Source: Membranihabitans marinus
GTDB lineage: Bacteria > Bacteroidota > Bacteroidia > Chitinophagales > Saprospiraceae
Length of the DNA: 64,000 nt
NCBI RefSeq assembly: GCF_019802045.1
Contig: NZ_JAHVHU010000013.1
Span: 1 to 64,000 of the forward strand
Reading direction: 5' to 3'
In this document: positions 52,700 through 62,134 of the stretch, piece by piece
Numbering within the stretch: position 1 is the stretch's first letter
How the letters are laid out: each line of letters begins with the position of its first letter
Position numbers and translations under genes: made by a program
Notes under the pieces: model-generated
What the model saw: only the letters and a program-made list of their open reading frames with translations
Database searches by the model: none
What the model was told of the DNA's origin: nothing

Positions 52700-53015
52700 G
52701 GCCTTTTCCCGGCCTAAAGGCACGGGGCAAAATACATCGCAATTACTCAACCAAAAGGGATGATTATGAAATGAAGAGTTTAGCCCCACAGCTTGCGCCA
52801 CCGCTATAGCTTTAGCGCACGCGGTTAGCCTGGGATGGTATTGATTTATGGACTCATTCTGGTTCTGAAAGTCATTTAGCCCCAGAGCTTTAGCCTGGGG
52901 TTATAATAGATAAACAAAGATTCGGGCTTTAGCCCTTACCGGGAAATGATTAACGGGTAAAGCCAGATCCCGGGAGATGCACCATTCCCCGGCCTAAAGG
53001 CACGGGGCACAAACG
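52700..53015. repeat. Cluster of REP/BIME-like palindromes
   Basis: CCCGGCCTAAAGGCACGGGG and two more bases occur identically at 52708-52729 and 52988-53009, each an imperfect palindrome. Between them are related units: CCCCAG-a-GCTTTAGC-CTGGGG (52880-52900), GGGCTTTAGCCC (52924-52935), AGCTTTAGCGC (about 52809-52819) and GGGTAAAGCC (about 52955). There is no gene. It lies upstream of padR and downstream of the antiporter gene. Confidence 0.8.
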
Positions 53016-53031
53016 ACTAATGGAAAATTAA

Positions 53032-54333
53032 TCACGCCACATCCACCGGATTGAGTTCGGGTTCTTGCGTACTTACCTTCACTTTTTCTTCTGCCCCTCC
53101 ATTCCCGTTTTGCTGGTCGCGTTTCATTTTGTCTTTAATAAGGTAATAGGTCATCACCAAACTGGTTAGGATGATTACATAAAGCAGAATTCCTGGTTTT
53201 ACTTCAGAACTGATGAATTCATCTGGAATCTGGAAGAACAACAGAATAGTCACCAATCCACGGGGGGCAATGTATAATTCCGGCGTAAAATTTTCGCGGG
53301 CAAAGAAATGCAACATGATCGCCCGGAAGATAAATATACAAGCCACGACAGCCAGGCTGATAAGAAAAACTTCCAAGTTCAACAAATTTCCCACATCGAT
53401 CGTCATCCCGAAAACGACGAAAAAGAAGGTCCGAACCAGAAAAGCGGACTCCAGCGTGATTAGATGAAATTCTTTTTCAATTTTTTCAATACTCTCCGTA
53501 CCAACCCCATAACGGTTGAGCAAACTTTTAAATTTGCCATGGTTCGCCAGGGCCATTCCAAATACCATGATAATAATCAGGGGAGACAGGTGAAAAAGCT
53601 TACCCAAGCTGTACAACAGGACCAAGTTAGCTGTCAATAAAAAAAGCTTGGTTTGGCTTTTAAGATCTTTGAAAAGATATATCAGGATCGCGGTGGCTAT
53701 CAGTGAAACCAATATCGTCAAAATAAGACTCACAAAAAATTGCGAGGTGGCTACCATCCCGCCCTCTTCCAGAAAGGATATGACAAAATAAAACAGCAAA
53801 ATACCCAGTATGTCTGAAAAAGCTGCCTCATAAATCATAAATTCCTTCTTGTCCTGCAATAAACCTGTGACACTTGGTATGATGATCGAACTGGACATGA
53901 CACACAATGGCGTGGCATACAAAAATGCAATTCCAAAGGTAATATCGAGCTGGCTTTTCAAAAACCAGGCTACTGCAAAGGTGGTCGCAATCAGACAAGT
54001 GGTAGCTACGATCACTGTCCGGCCTATCATGGGGTATTTTTCCCGGGTAAGTTGAAGGTCCAATGCGGCTTCCAGAACGATCATGATCAGTCCCACTATT
54101 CCCAGTATCTCCAGATAGGGCATGAGATTGGGCATGTCATAATGAGCTTGTTCGATCCCAAACCGTACTAAGATCCCTGTGATAATGAGTAGTATCACTG
54201 AAGGTACGTTTGTGCGATCCGACAATCTGTTGAAGAAGTAGCTGAGAATCAATATGATACATGCTCCACTAAGAAGAATGTATGGATTGGATAAGTCAAT
54301 TCCTGCGGCGAGGGCAAATATGCTTGCAATCAT
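53032..54333 (-). CDS. Cation:proton antiporter
   Basis: A membrane protein of 433 residues (CPA/Kef-NhaP-like family, about 12 helices) that exchanges Na+ or K+ for protons. LSYFFNRLSDRTNVPSVILLIITGILV at the start and IVLEAALDLQL near residue 85 match the antiporter core; FGMTIDV near 325 is a second half-helix. I choose the ATG at 54333, because a TATCTTAG box (54373-54366) lies between it and the earlier in-frame ATG at 54396. There is no regulatory RCK domain at the C-terminus. It diverges from the Ate1-like gene. Confidence 0.87.
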   Translation of the reverse strand: MIASIFALAAGIDLSNPYILLSGACIILILSYFFNRLSDRTNVPSVILLIITGILVRFGIEQAHYDMPNLMPYLEILGIVGLIMIVLEAALDLQLTREKYPMIGRTVIVATTCLIATTFAVAWFLKSQLDITFGIAFLYATPLCVMSSSIIIPSVTGLLQDKKEFMIYEAAFSDILGILLFYFVISFLEEGGMVATSQFFVSLILTILVSLIATAILIYLFKDLKSQTKLFLLTANLVLLYSLGKLFHLSPLIIIMVFGMALANHGKFKSLLNRYGVGTESIEKIEKEFHLITLESAFLVRTFFFVVFGMTIDVGNLLNLEVFLISLAVVACIFIFRAIMLHFFARENFTPELYIAPRGLVTILLFFQIPDEFISSEVKPGILLYVIILTSLVMTYYLIKDKMKRDQQNGNGGAEEKVKVSTQEPELNPVDVA

Positions 54334-54484
54334 ATATTTGATATTCAATTTACTGAAATCTACCACTAAGATAGTACAAAAAGCGAAATACATCACGTGG
54401 CAAGTAACTTCCGGTCGGGTTGATCAAGTATTGATGTCGGGATTTTTTATCTTGGCCCATTTAAATAATTCCACAGGTCACACT

Positions 54485-55273
54485 ATGAAACTGATATTTT
54501 CCGAATATGTGAAAGATTATGATTCTTACACTTTTTCCTACGCGCCTTATGTCGTGTTTCAAAACCGAAATAAAATGACAGAAACGTATGAAGCCGGATT
54601 TTTGCCTTACACGGGGAATTTGGAGTTGGATCATTTTCTGTATTACAAAGCCAGAAGTCTTCGAGTTAACTTGGCGAAGTTTGGCATGGGATCCGAGAAC
54701 AGACGAGTAGCCCGGAAATTTGAAGATTTTGACGTGTCGGTTAATTGGATACCCCTGGAAGAATTTAATGTTCAGTCAGCGGATTTTTTAAATTTCTGCC
54801 TACGCTATAGCCGGGAGCGATTCCGTGGTGGAGAGATGTCCAAAGCACGTCTGGAATATGTGTTGCAGTCTCCTTTTCTGACCCATCTTATCATATTTGA
54901 GATAGCGGGGAAGACAGCGGGCTATGTATTGAGTTCTCAAAACAAAGAAATCATACATTATTGGTATAGTTTTTTTGAGTTAGAAGATTTTCAGGACCTG
55001 CCGCTTGGGAAATACATGATGCTGGAAGTCATACGACGCAGTAAGGAGAAAGGGCTGCGTTATTGTTATCTGGGAACCTGCTATGGAGCTCATTCCCTCT
55101 ATAAAGTCCGAGACTTTAAGGGGGTTGAATTTTCCGATGGGAACGTGTGGAGTAGTGATGTCAAAAAACTAAAAGCTTGGTGTAAAAACGATGATCAAAA
55201 ACTGGAAATGGATCGTTTAAAGCAAATGACACCCCCAGATGCTAATGCTTATTTGGATAGAATAATAAATTGA
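54485..55273 (+). CDS. Ate1/Bpt-like aminoacyl-tRNA-protein transferase homologue
   Basis: A 262-residue protein from ATG 54485; the frame extends further upstream but overlaps the divergent antiporter start. It has the GNAT-like C-terminal half of arginyl-tRNA-protein transferases: LGKYMMLEVIRRSKEKGLRYCYLGTCYGAHSLYKVRDFKGVEF resembles the YLGYY...YK..FKP block of that family. The N-terminal CxxC-rich domain of true Ate1 is missing. The best guess is a transferase adding an amino acid to protein or peptide N-termini, or a plain acyltransferase. The next gene, a dipeptide epimerase, starts one base after its stop. Confidence 0.65.
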   Translation: MKLIFSEYVKDYDSYTFSYAPYVVFQNRNKMTETYEAGFLPYTGNLELDHFLYYKARSLRVNLAKFGMGSENRRVARKFEDFDVSVNWIPLEEFNVQSADFLNFCLRYSRERFRGGEMSKARLEYVLQSPFLTHLIIFEIAGKTAGYVLSSQNKEIIHYWYSFFELEDFQDLPLGKYMMLEVIRRSKEKGLRYCYLGTCYGAHSLYKVRDFKGVEFSDGNVWSSDVKKLKAWCKNDDQKLEMDRLKQMTPPDANAYLDRIIN

Positions 55274-55274
55274 A

Positions 55275-56285
55275 ATGACTGTGGAAGGAAGAAGAATAAA
55301 AGTCACTTATCCGCTGGTATTCCCCTTTAAATTATCCTACGGGACGTTTTATCAGCGGTCGAGTTTTATAATCGAACTGCGCCAGGGTGAACATCGGGGT
55401 TATGGGGAGATGAGCTTTGTCCCTTACTACGGTAAAAAAGAAGCTGCTATAGAAAAGCAGCTACAGGCAATCCTAAGTTTTTTAGATCACTTTTCCGATG
55501 GATGGACACCCGAGGAGTTGCACCTGGAATTAAGTAAAAAGTTAGATCCAGATTCTTTTTTATTGTCGGCCATCGATTGTGCCCTCTATGATTTACACGG
55601 CAGAATCCATGACGTACCGGTGTGGAAACAAACAGGTGGATCATTGACGATTCCGGCTACCTCCAGTCTGACCATCACACAGGATGACTGGAAAACGAAA
55701 TTGAACTGGGGCTGGCCTGTGCTAAAATTGAAGATGGGATTCGAAGGAGATATGGATCTGCTCGAAGAGATTCGATACCACTACCATGGGCCATTGCGGA
55801 TTGATGCGAACAGTGGATGGACGGTGACTGACTTTTTGGGCCGGTTGCCTCAATTGCAAACGAACAGGGTGGACCTGGTTGAACAACCAGTACCTCGGGA
55901 AGCGGAGTATGAATTGGAGGGAATAGACACTACCATACCACTAGCTGCTGACGAAAGTCTTCAGGGGATCGGTGATCTGGAGTCAATTGCCAAAATTTAC
56001 CAGGTGGTGAATATCAAATTACAGAAATGCGGTGGCATCACACCTGCACTGGCCTTGATTCAGAAAGCCAAACGTTTGGGGCTTGAGCTTATGGCGGGTT
56101 GTATGACGGAATCTTCCGTAGGTATCGGAGCCATGGCGCACTTAGCTTCTCATTTTGATTATCTGGATCTCGATGGAGAGTATTTGATTCGGTCTGACTT
56201 TGGGAATGAAAAGTATGTGGAGCAGGGAATTATAAAACTAACTGAGGACAGTGGATTGGGGAAAGAGTTTGAGATTATTCCCTGA
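55275..56285 (+). CDS. Dipeptide epimerase, enolase superfamily
   Basis: A 336-residue member of the muconate-lactonizing subgroup of the enolase superfamily. The KxK pair is in LKLKMG (near residue 153), metal ligands appear in RIDANSGWTV, VEQPV and LAADESL, the second lysine in VNIKLQKCGG, and CMTESSVGIGA is the region typical of L-Ala-D/L-Glu and other dipeptide epimerases. It probably acts on peptides from murein or protein turnover. It is separated from the Ate1-like gene by one base (TGAaATG), so their translation is coupled. Confidence 0.9.
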   Translation: MTVEGRRIKVTYPLVFPFKLSYGTFYQRSSFIIELRQGEHRGYGEMSFVPYYGKKEAAIEKQLQAILSFLDHFSDGWTPEELHLELSKKLDPDSFLLSAIDCALYDLHGRIHDVPVWKQTGGSLTIPATSSLTITQDDWKTKLNWGWPVLKLKMGFEGDMDLLEEIRYHYHGPLRIDANSGWTVTDFLGRLPQLQTNRVDLVEQPVPREAEYELEGIDTTIPLAADESLQGIGDLESIAKIYQVVNIKLQKCGGITPALALIQKAKRLGLELMAGCMTESSVGIGAMAHLASHFDYLDLDGEYLIRSDFGNEKYVEQGIIKLTEDSGLGKEFEIIP

Positions 56286-56520
56286 TTTTCGCAGTATGCG
56301 TTGGAAATCCGCTTCGACTTTGGAGAAATAGCAATGTCCAAGGGCACATTACAGCCTCTCGGAGGTCGATATTTTGACCATAACCGTCGCAAGTATATTT
56401 GGACCTGCGCTGCAGGTCTGCTTAGAATCTACATTTGGAGCGCTAAGCAAGCACCCCAACTTGTTGTGGAGGAAAGTGCTTCATCTAATGCCTACAACTT
56501 TTGAATTGCACTACTAGTGG
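56286..56520. other. Intergenic region with small hairpins
   Basis: No gene is seen. GACCTGC-gct-GCAGGTC (56402-56418) is a perfect hairpin, and CCTC-tcg-GAGG lies near 56356. The region lies between convergent genes and may contain decayed repeat sequence. Confidence 0.4.
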
Positions 56521-56522
56521 CA

Positions 56523-56700
56523 TGTTTCATAAGTCATTAAAAAAAACATCTCATACATCTCAAAATGACTCTGAGTTCAATCTAATCCGACCCTGACTGG
56601 GCCAGAATCCTTGCAGGTAACAGACCTCAGAGATGTCGGATTAGATTGTGAATTGCATAATTTGGTTCGTTACATTTTAATTATAAAAATGTATGAAACA
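56523..56700. repeat. Nested inverted-repeat element between convergent genes
   Basis: CAATCTAATCCGAC (56578-56591) and GTCGGATTAGATTG (56635-56648) are perfect 14-base inverse copies. Outside them TGTTTCATA (56523-56531) and TATGAAACA (56692-56700) are also inverse, as are CATACAT (56552) and ATGTATG (56689). The 178-base whole has the layout of a miniature element or a long two-way terminator. No coding capacity. Confidence 0.55.
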
Positions 56701-56725
56701 GAGCATTAGCTATACTGAAAACAAA

Positions 56726-58366
56726 TCACTTCAACGCTTTATCAACGATTTCCTGCGCCTCTCCAATTAGTTTTTTCAGATGTTCATTTCCTAAAAAACT
56801 CTCTGCGTAAATCTTATAAATATCTTCTGTCCCGGATGGTCGTGCTGCAAACCATCCATTTTTTGAAGTGACTTTTAGCCCGCCGATCGGGGCACCATTA
56901 CCCGGGGCATTGGTTAAAATGTCTGTAATTTTTTCTCCGGCTAACTCTTTTTGCTGAATCATGGCAGGAGATAACTTACTTAGTTTTTGTTTTTGTTCCG
57001 GAGTGGCAATGGCTTCGACCCGATCATAGACTGGTTCCCCTAATTCTGCAGAGAGTTGCGCATAAATTTCACCGGGGTCCTGACCCGTCACAGCTTTCAT
57101 CTCTGCTGCAAGAAGACACGCGATAATCCCATCTTTATCTGTAGCCCACACCTTTCCATTGGTCCGAAGAAATGAAGCGCCGGCACTTTCTTCACCTACG
57201 AAACCCAATGATCCACTATACATGCCCTCTACAAACCATTTGAAACCGACGGGCACCTCCAGAACCTTCCGGTTAATTTTTTTAGCTACCCGGTCGATCA
57301 TCTGACTACTAACCAAAGTTTTACCGATCATGGTATCGGTGCTCCATTGGGGCCGATGATTGAATAGATAATAAACACAGGAAGATAAGAAGTGGTTGGG
57401 CTGGAGCAAACCACTTTTTCCAGTTACAATTCCATGCCGGTCGTGGTCAGTGTCGCAACCAAATGCCACATCATATTTTTCTTTTAAGTCAACCAGCCCC
57501 GCCATAGCATAGGGTGACGATGGGTCCATTCGGATCTTGCCATCCCAATCGACGGTCATAAAACGAAAGGTAGGATCAACGCTTTTATTTAAAATATCCA
57601 GGTTTAGATTGTATTTTTCAGCGATGGGCCCCCAATAATGGACACCGGCACCACCCAGTGGATCCACGGCTAGATTTAAATTTGCATCCCGAATGTTATG
57701 CATGTTCACCACCTGACTCAGATCTGCCACATAAGGATCGATGTAATTGTGTTCATGCGTGGTAGCCGATTTAGAGGCTTTTTTATACGTCATTCGTCGA
57801 ACCGCTTTCAGCTCATTTTCCAATATTTCATTGGCTTTTTGTTCTATCCAGCTGGTTATGGGGGATTCAGCAGGGCCTCCGTGGGGTGGATTGTATTTAA
57901 ACCCGCCATCGACAGGCGGGTTGTGAGAGGGTGTGATCACAATGCCATCGGCCTGACCATCAGTACGGTTTTCGTTGTAAGTAAGAATGGCATGAGATAT
58001 GGCCGGAGTCGGGGTGTATTCATCGTTGGCTGCCACCATCACATTCACTCCGTTGGCGGCTAGAACTTCAATGGCTGATATATGGGCAGGGATGGAAAGC
58101 GCATGGGTATCCATACCCAAAAAAAGAGGTCCGTCAATTTTGTTTTTTTGCCGATAGATGCAGATTGCCTGAGTGATCGCCAGAATATGATCTTCATTAA
58201 AGGCATGGTTCAACGATGATCCGCGGTGTCCGGATGTACCGAAGGAAACCCGATGGGCAGGTACAGAAGGATCTGGTTTTTCTGAATAGTACGCACTGAT
58301 CAACCGTGGAATGTTGGTAAGAATACTTTCAGGGGCAGTTTTTCCTGCGAGCGGAGAGGTGTTCAT
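56726..58366 (-). CDS. pgm: Phosphoglucomutase (alpha-D-glucose phosphate-specific)
   Basis: A 546-residue enzyme interconverting glucose 1- and 6-phosphate. VSFGTSGHRGSSL (near residue 42) has the catalytic phosphoserine loop, DTDHDRHG the magnesium site, FVGEESAGASFLRTNG the sugar-binding loop, and RPSGTEDIYKIYAESF the phosphate-binding loop. These and the length match the bacterial Pgm type, not phosphomannomutase. It converges on the epimerase gene across the palindromic element. Confidence 0.95.
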   Translation of the reverse strand: MNTSPLAGKTAPESILTNIPRLISAYYSEKPDPSVPAHRVSFGTSGHRGSSLNHAFNEDHILAITQAICIYRQKNKIDGPLFLGMDTHALSIPAHISAIEVLAANGVNVMVAANDEYTPTPAISHAILTYNENRTDGQADGIVITPSHNPPVDGGFKYNPPHGGPAESPITSWIEQKANEILENELKAVRRMTYKKASKSATTHEHNYIDPYVADLSQVVNMHNIRDANLNLAVDPLGGAGVHYWGPIAEKYNLNLDILNKSVDPTFRFMTVDWDGKIRMDPSSPYAMAGLVDLKEKYDVAFGCDTDHDRHGIVTGKSGLLQPNHFLSSCVYYLFNHRPQWSTDTMIGKTLVSSQMIDRVAKKINRKVLEVPVGFKWFVEGMYSGSLGFVGEESAGASFLRTNGKVWATDKDGIIACLLAAEMKAVTGQDPGEIYAQLSAELGEPVYDRVEAIATPEQKQKLSKLSPAMIQQKELAGEKITDILTNAPGNGAPIGGLKVTSKNGWFAARPSGTEDIYKIYAESFLGNEHLKKLIGEAQEIVDKALK

Positions 58367-58431
58367 GGTTTTGGTTTGAAGTGATGCAATGAATCGTTCT
58401 GGAAGACCAGGGAAATATCAATTTTATTCGT

Positions 58432-58638
58432 TTATATTTTTGACAAAGCAGAACCCTTATGTGCTGCAATGTGATCTGTTTTGTCACTCTTGATTTCATA
58501 TTGTGGATCGTCTTTGGACGCATGGTGGGTGTACCCCTTATAATCGAAATCAGAATGGTGGACTTTGATGATTTTACCGGTGACATGACCGGCTTCAGAG
58601 TTCCATTTTACATGGTCCCCAACTTTAAAATTTTTCAT
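58432..58638 (-). CDS. DUF2945 (HVA1-type) small protein
   Basis: A 68-residue protein: FKVGDHVKWNSEAGHVTGKIIKVHHSDFDYKGYTHHASKDDPQYEIKSDKTDHIAAHKGSAL. This is the DUF2945 family, also called hypervirulence-associated TUDOR (HVA1), a small beta-barrel of unknown function. It lies about 65 bases upstream of pgm on the same strand and might be co-transcribed. Confidence 0.9.
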   Translation of the reverse strand: MKNFKVGDHVKWNSEAGHVTGKIIKVHHSDFDYKGYTHHASKDDPQYEIKSDKTDHIAAHKGSALSKI

Positions 58639-58863
58639 AAGAAGATAACTTTTTTACCTGCCAATCAATTGATTTGACTAAATATAAGAAAATTTTGGAA
58701 GATTGAAGTTGATTTATCTGGATTGGAGAATGCGCTGGTTTTACTGGAGTGATGGGGTAGGACCTCAGCTGTCTTGTACCTCCTCCGATCTAAAATGAAT
58801 CCTCTAATAATATATCAACTCCGGGCCACACGAATCGGTGTTTTTAAAATATTTCGTAAAATA

Positions 58864-58896
58864 TTTGGTTTGAGGATAAATTATTGCGTATATTTG
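58864..58896 (+). promoter_or_regulatory. Promoter of initiator tRNA
   Basis: TTTG (58864-58867), 21 bases, then TATATTTG (58889-58896). Both boxes are perfect and lie 14 bases before the tRNA. Confidence 0.8.
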
Positions 58897-58910
58897 CACT
58901 TCGATTATAT

Positions 58911-58983
<73 letters not shown>

Positions 58984-58990
58984 CTAAGTA

Positions 58991-59023
58991 AAAAGGCTTT
59001 CTGGGAACGGAAAGCCTTTTTTT
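58991..59023 (+). terminator. Terminator after initiator tRNA
   Basis: AAAAGGCTTTC and GAAAGCCTTTT (58991-59020) pair around a short loop and are followed by a T-run (TTTTTTT to 59023). The rest of the gap to 59378 shows no gene or RNA I can support. Confidence 0.9.
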
Positions 59024-59378
59024 ATTTCAACAATCCTGCCAATAAACGCTTCCTTGGAATACAGGAGGCAGTAAGATCGGTGGTGGGCTTTGGAATCAGC
59101 TCTATTGGCAGCGAACTGGAAGAGAAGCATGTTTTTTAAGCACTGCTGATCAGCACAGAAGGTCTCAAGTTTTATTTTTTATAGTATTCCTCCATGATGA
59201 ATGTTCAAAATCTGTTGCTCTGCGTTTGACGTCGTGCCTGAAATAATTTGTATCTTAATCGAAAATAAGATAGGGCGAGTTCAATCGAATGAGTCACACA
59301 GTGATGAACCGAAAGATATACAATCCTTGCCCTGTGTATAACCGTGGTGGACATTTAAAAGACCAGAATCCAGATAGT

Positions 59379-60743
59379 ATGAAGTTTGATGCAATAATAA
59401 TAGGAACAGGCCAAGCCGGTCCCCCGCTGGCCGCAAGCCTGGCCAAGAATAATTACAACGTAGCGGTCTTTGAGAAAGGATTGCTGGGAGGATCTTGTGT
59501 GAATGTGGGATGTACCCCCACCAAGACGTATGTGGCCAGTGCAAGACGTGCTTTTGTGGCCAAAAACAGCACAGCCCACGGGATTTATGCAAAAGGCGGC
59601 ATTGAGGTCAATCTGAAGACCATCAAAGGTCGCAAAGACAAAATTATCGAAGAATCCCGGTCCAGCCTCCATAAGATGCTATCTTCCAATGAAAATATTA
59701 CCCTCATTCGTGGGGAAGCTCGGTTCGTAAACGCTTCACAAGTGGAAGCAAATGGAAAGATCTACGAAGCAGACAGCATTTATATTGACGTAGGAGCACG
59801 TCCTCGAATTCCCAAAGGCTTTGAAGAAGTTAATTATTTGACGAATGAAACCATTTTGGAATTGGAAGACGTCCCAGAACACTTAATCATCGTGGGTGGT
59901 GGGTACGTAGGATTGGAATTTGGCCAAATGTTCAGGCGCTTTGGTAGTGAAGTAACGATTTTGGAGATGGAAGACCGATTGATGAAAAAGGAAGATCGTG
60001 ATTTTGGAGAATCCGTCGTGAAAATATTTGAGAGGGAAGACATAGCGGTCCGTCTGAATGCTGAGTGTATCGGTGCGAAAAAAGCCGGCGACCAGATTGA
60101 GGTTAATATTAACTGCAAGGAGGGAAGCCCCCAGATCAATGGCTCTCATCTGTTACTGGCCACCGGACGTGTTCCCAATACCAAAGCCTTGGGACTGGAG
60201 CATGCCGGTATCGCCTTGGATAAGAAGGGTTATATTAAGGTGGATGATGATTTGCGCACCAGCGTCGACCATATATATGCACTCGGAGATTGCAACGGAG
60301 AAGGGGCTTTTACGCATACGGCCTACAACGATTTTCAAATTGTAAACGCTCAATTATTTGGAGATAAAAAACGGTCGTTATCGGATCGATTTACCTGCTA
60401 TGCGGCATTTATTGATCCGCCTCTGGCTCGAGTGGGAATGAATGCCTCCGACATCGAGAAAGCAGGTATAAAGGCTAAAGTAGCGTCCATGCCGATGAGT
60501 AAAGTAGCCCGGGCCAAGGAAATGGGTGAAACAGAAGGTATGCTCAAAATATACATCGAAGAAAGCACGGAAAGGTTCTTGGGAGCCACGTTTTTAGGCA
60601 CCGGAGCCGATGAATATATTCATACTGTGATCGATCAGATGTATGCCGGACAATCGCATACCGTCATCCGAGATGCGGTCCACATTCATCCCACAGTGAG
60701 CGAATTGATCCCCACAATGTTGGAGGAACTTGAAAATTTATAA
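59379..60743 (+). CDS. Pyridine nucleotide-disulfide oxidoreductase (mercuric reductase-like)
   Basis: A 454-residue FAD enzyme from ATG 59379; an in-frame ATG at 59289 adds 30 residues of no known type. The FAD motif is IIIGTGQAGPPLA (residues 6-18), redox cysteines are C40 and C45 in GGSCVNVGCTPTKT, the NAD(P) fold starts at IIVGGGYVGLEFGQMF, and HPTVSELIPTMLEEL carries the C-terminal His-Glu pair. It lacks the N-terminal metal domain and the C-terminal cysteine pair of true MerA, so it is probably a disulfide or quinone reductase and not a mercury enzyme. Confidence 0.88.
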   Translation: MKFDAIIIGTGQAGPPLAASLAKNNYNVAVFEKGLLGGSCVNVGCTPTKTYVASARRAFVAKNSTAHGIYAKGGIEVNLKTIKGRKDKIIEESRSSLHKMLSSNENITLIRGEARFVNASQVEANGKIYEADSIYIDVGARPRIPKGFEEVNYLTNETILELEDVPEHLIIVGGGYVGLEFGQMFRRFGSEVTILEMEDRLMKKEDRDFGESVVKIFEREDIAVRLNAECIGAKKAGDQIEVNINCKEGSPQINGSHLLLATGRVPNTKALGLEHAGIALDKKGYIKVDDDLRTSVDHIYALGDCNGEGAFTHTAYNDFQIVNAQLFGDKKRSLSDRFTCYAAFIDPPLARVGMNASDIEKAGIKAKVASMPMSKVARAKEMGETEGMLKIYIEESTERFLGATFLGTGADEYIHTVIDQMYAGQSHTVIRDAVHIHPTVSELIPTMLEELENL

Positions 60744-60901
60744 TTAGAAAGCAGATCCTGGTTCAGGGAAGAAAATGGAAGACGATCCGCCATTATCGGT
60801 CACCCAAAGAAAAAAGGAAATATAGATTTGGTGATTGAACAGTCTGAAATTATCTAATCCAAAACCCATACAAAGCAGGTGTTTTTTCTGACCTTTGAAC
60901 C

Positions 60902-62134
60902 ATGCTTAAAAAAGAATATGACATTCTGGTTGTTGGTGGAGGTGCAGCTGGTTTCTTTGCGGCCATTAATACAGTAGAAATGAATCCGAATTTATCGGTG
61001 GCTGTTCTCGAGCGCAGCACGAAGCTCTTAGCCAAGGTAAAAATTTCCGGTGGGGGCCGGTGCAATGTAACTCATGGAGAGTTTGATCCCATGGAGCTTA
61101 TAAATCATTATCCCCGGGGTAAAAGAGAGTTGCTTGGTCCGTTTCACCGGTTCATGACCGGGGATGTGGTTTCATGGTTTGAAGAACGGGGCGTCCAATT
61201 AAAAATCGAATCCGATGGACGAATGTTTCCGGTCAGTGATGATTCACAAACGATTATTGATTGTTTTCTGGAAGAGGCAAAACGGTTGGGGATTACCATT
61301 TTGAAAAAACAGTCGGTTCATAGCTTTCACAGCGAGGAGGACACCTGGCGGATCCAAACGTCCACCGATTCCTTCACTTCCAAAAAAGTACTTGTTGCTA
61401 CGGGAAGCAATACCAGAATGTGGAATTTGCTCGAAAAGGCAGGACATACGATCGTCCCTCCGGTGCCTTCCTTATTTACTTTCAATATAAAAGATTCTCG
61501 AATTAAAGATTTGCCTGGTGTCGCTCGGGAGGCTGTTGTCAACATCCTGGATGATAAGGGGCGTATTGTTTTGGAAAATCAGGGACCTTTATTGATCACG
61601 CATTGGGGGATGAGTGGTCCGGCAATTTTGAAATTATCGGCGTGGGGAACCCGGATATTGGCATCTTTGAATTATCATTTCACGATTCAAGTGAATTGGT
61701 TGAAGGATCAAGATTTTGAGAACGTGATTGTTGATCTTAAATCAAAAAGGAAGACTGATGGGAGGAAGTCAGTGATCAAGCATGCAGAATATAAGCTGCC
61801 CAAAAGACTGTGGCAAAGCCTGGTCACGGCAGCCGGAATTTCACCCAATAATAACTGGGGCGATTTAACGAAAACGCAATTTCAAAATCTGGCGGAACAG
61901 TTGACCCGTGGGCGATTTGAGGTGAATGGTAAAAGCACCTTCAAAGAAGAGTTTGTCACAGCAGGTGGTGTGGAACTGTCCGAAATTGATTTCAAAACTT
62001 TTGAAAGTAAGTTGCACCCCAATCTTTATCTAGCCGGTGAGGTGTTGAACATCGATGCTATCACCGGTGGTTTTAATTTTCAAAGTGCCTGGACTGGCGC
62101 TTATTTAGCCGCAAAAGCTCTATCTGATATTTGA
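60902..62134 (+). CDS. BaiN/HI0933-type NAD(P)/FAD-dependent oxidoreductase
   Basis: A 410-residue flavoprotein. DILVVGGGAAGFFAAINTVE is the FAD motif, STKLLAKVKISGGGRCNVTHGE the family block with SGGGRCN, LLITHWGMSGPAILKLSAW the insertion domain, and LYLAGEVLNIDAITGGFNFQSAWTGAYLAAKAL the C-terminal FAD part. The reaction is not settled; relatives are annotated as aminoacetone oxidase or bile acid reductase (BaiN). A divergent paralogue is at 46937-48139. It follows the disulfide reductase by 158 bases. Confidence 0.92.
   Translation: MLKKEYDILVVGGGAAGFFAAINTVEMNPNLSVAVLERSTKLLAKVKISGGGRCNVTHGEFDPMELINHYPRGKRELLGPFHRFMTGDVVSWFEERGVQLKIESDGRMFPVSDDSQTIIDCFLEEAKRLGITILKKQSVHSFHSEEDTWRIQTSTDSFTSKKVLVATGSNTRMWNLLEKAGHTIVPPVPSLFTFNIKDSRIKDLPGVAREAVVNILDDKGRIVLENQGPLLITHWGMSGPAILKLSAWGTRILASLNYHFTIQVNWLKDQDFENVIVDLKSKRKTDGRKSVIKHAEYKLPKRLWQSLVTAAGISPNNNWGDLTKTQFQNLAEQLTRGRFEVNGKSTFKEEFVTAGGVELSEIDFKTFESKLHPNLYLAGEVLNIDAITGGFNFQSAWTGAYLAAKALSDI

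Noticed and set aside
52700-53015. CRISPR array
   Set aside because: Units are palindromic variants with irregular spacing, with no uniform spacers and no cas genes.
59289-59378. N-terminal extension of the disulfide reductase with two cysteines or prolines
   Set aside because: The FAD motif normally sits within the first ten residues; the extension has no metal-binding motif.
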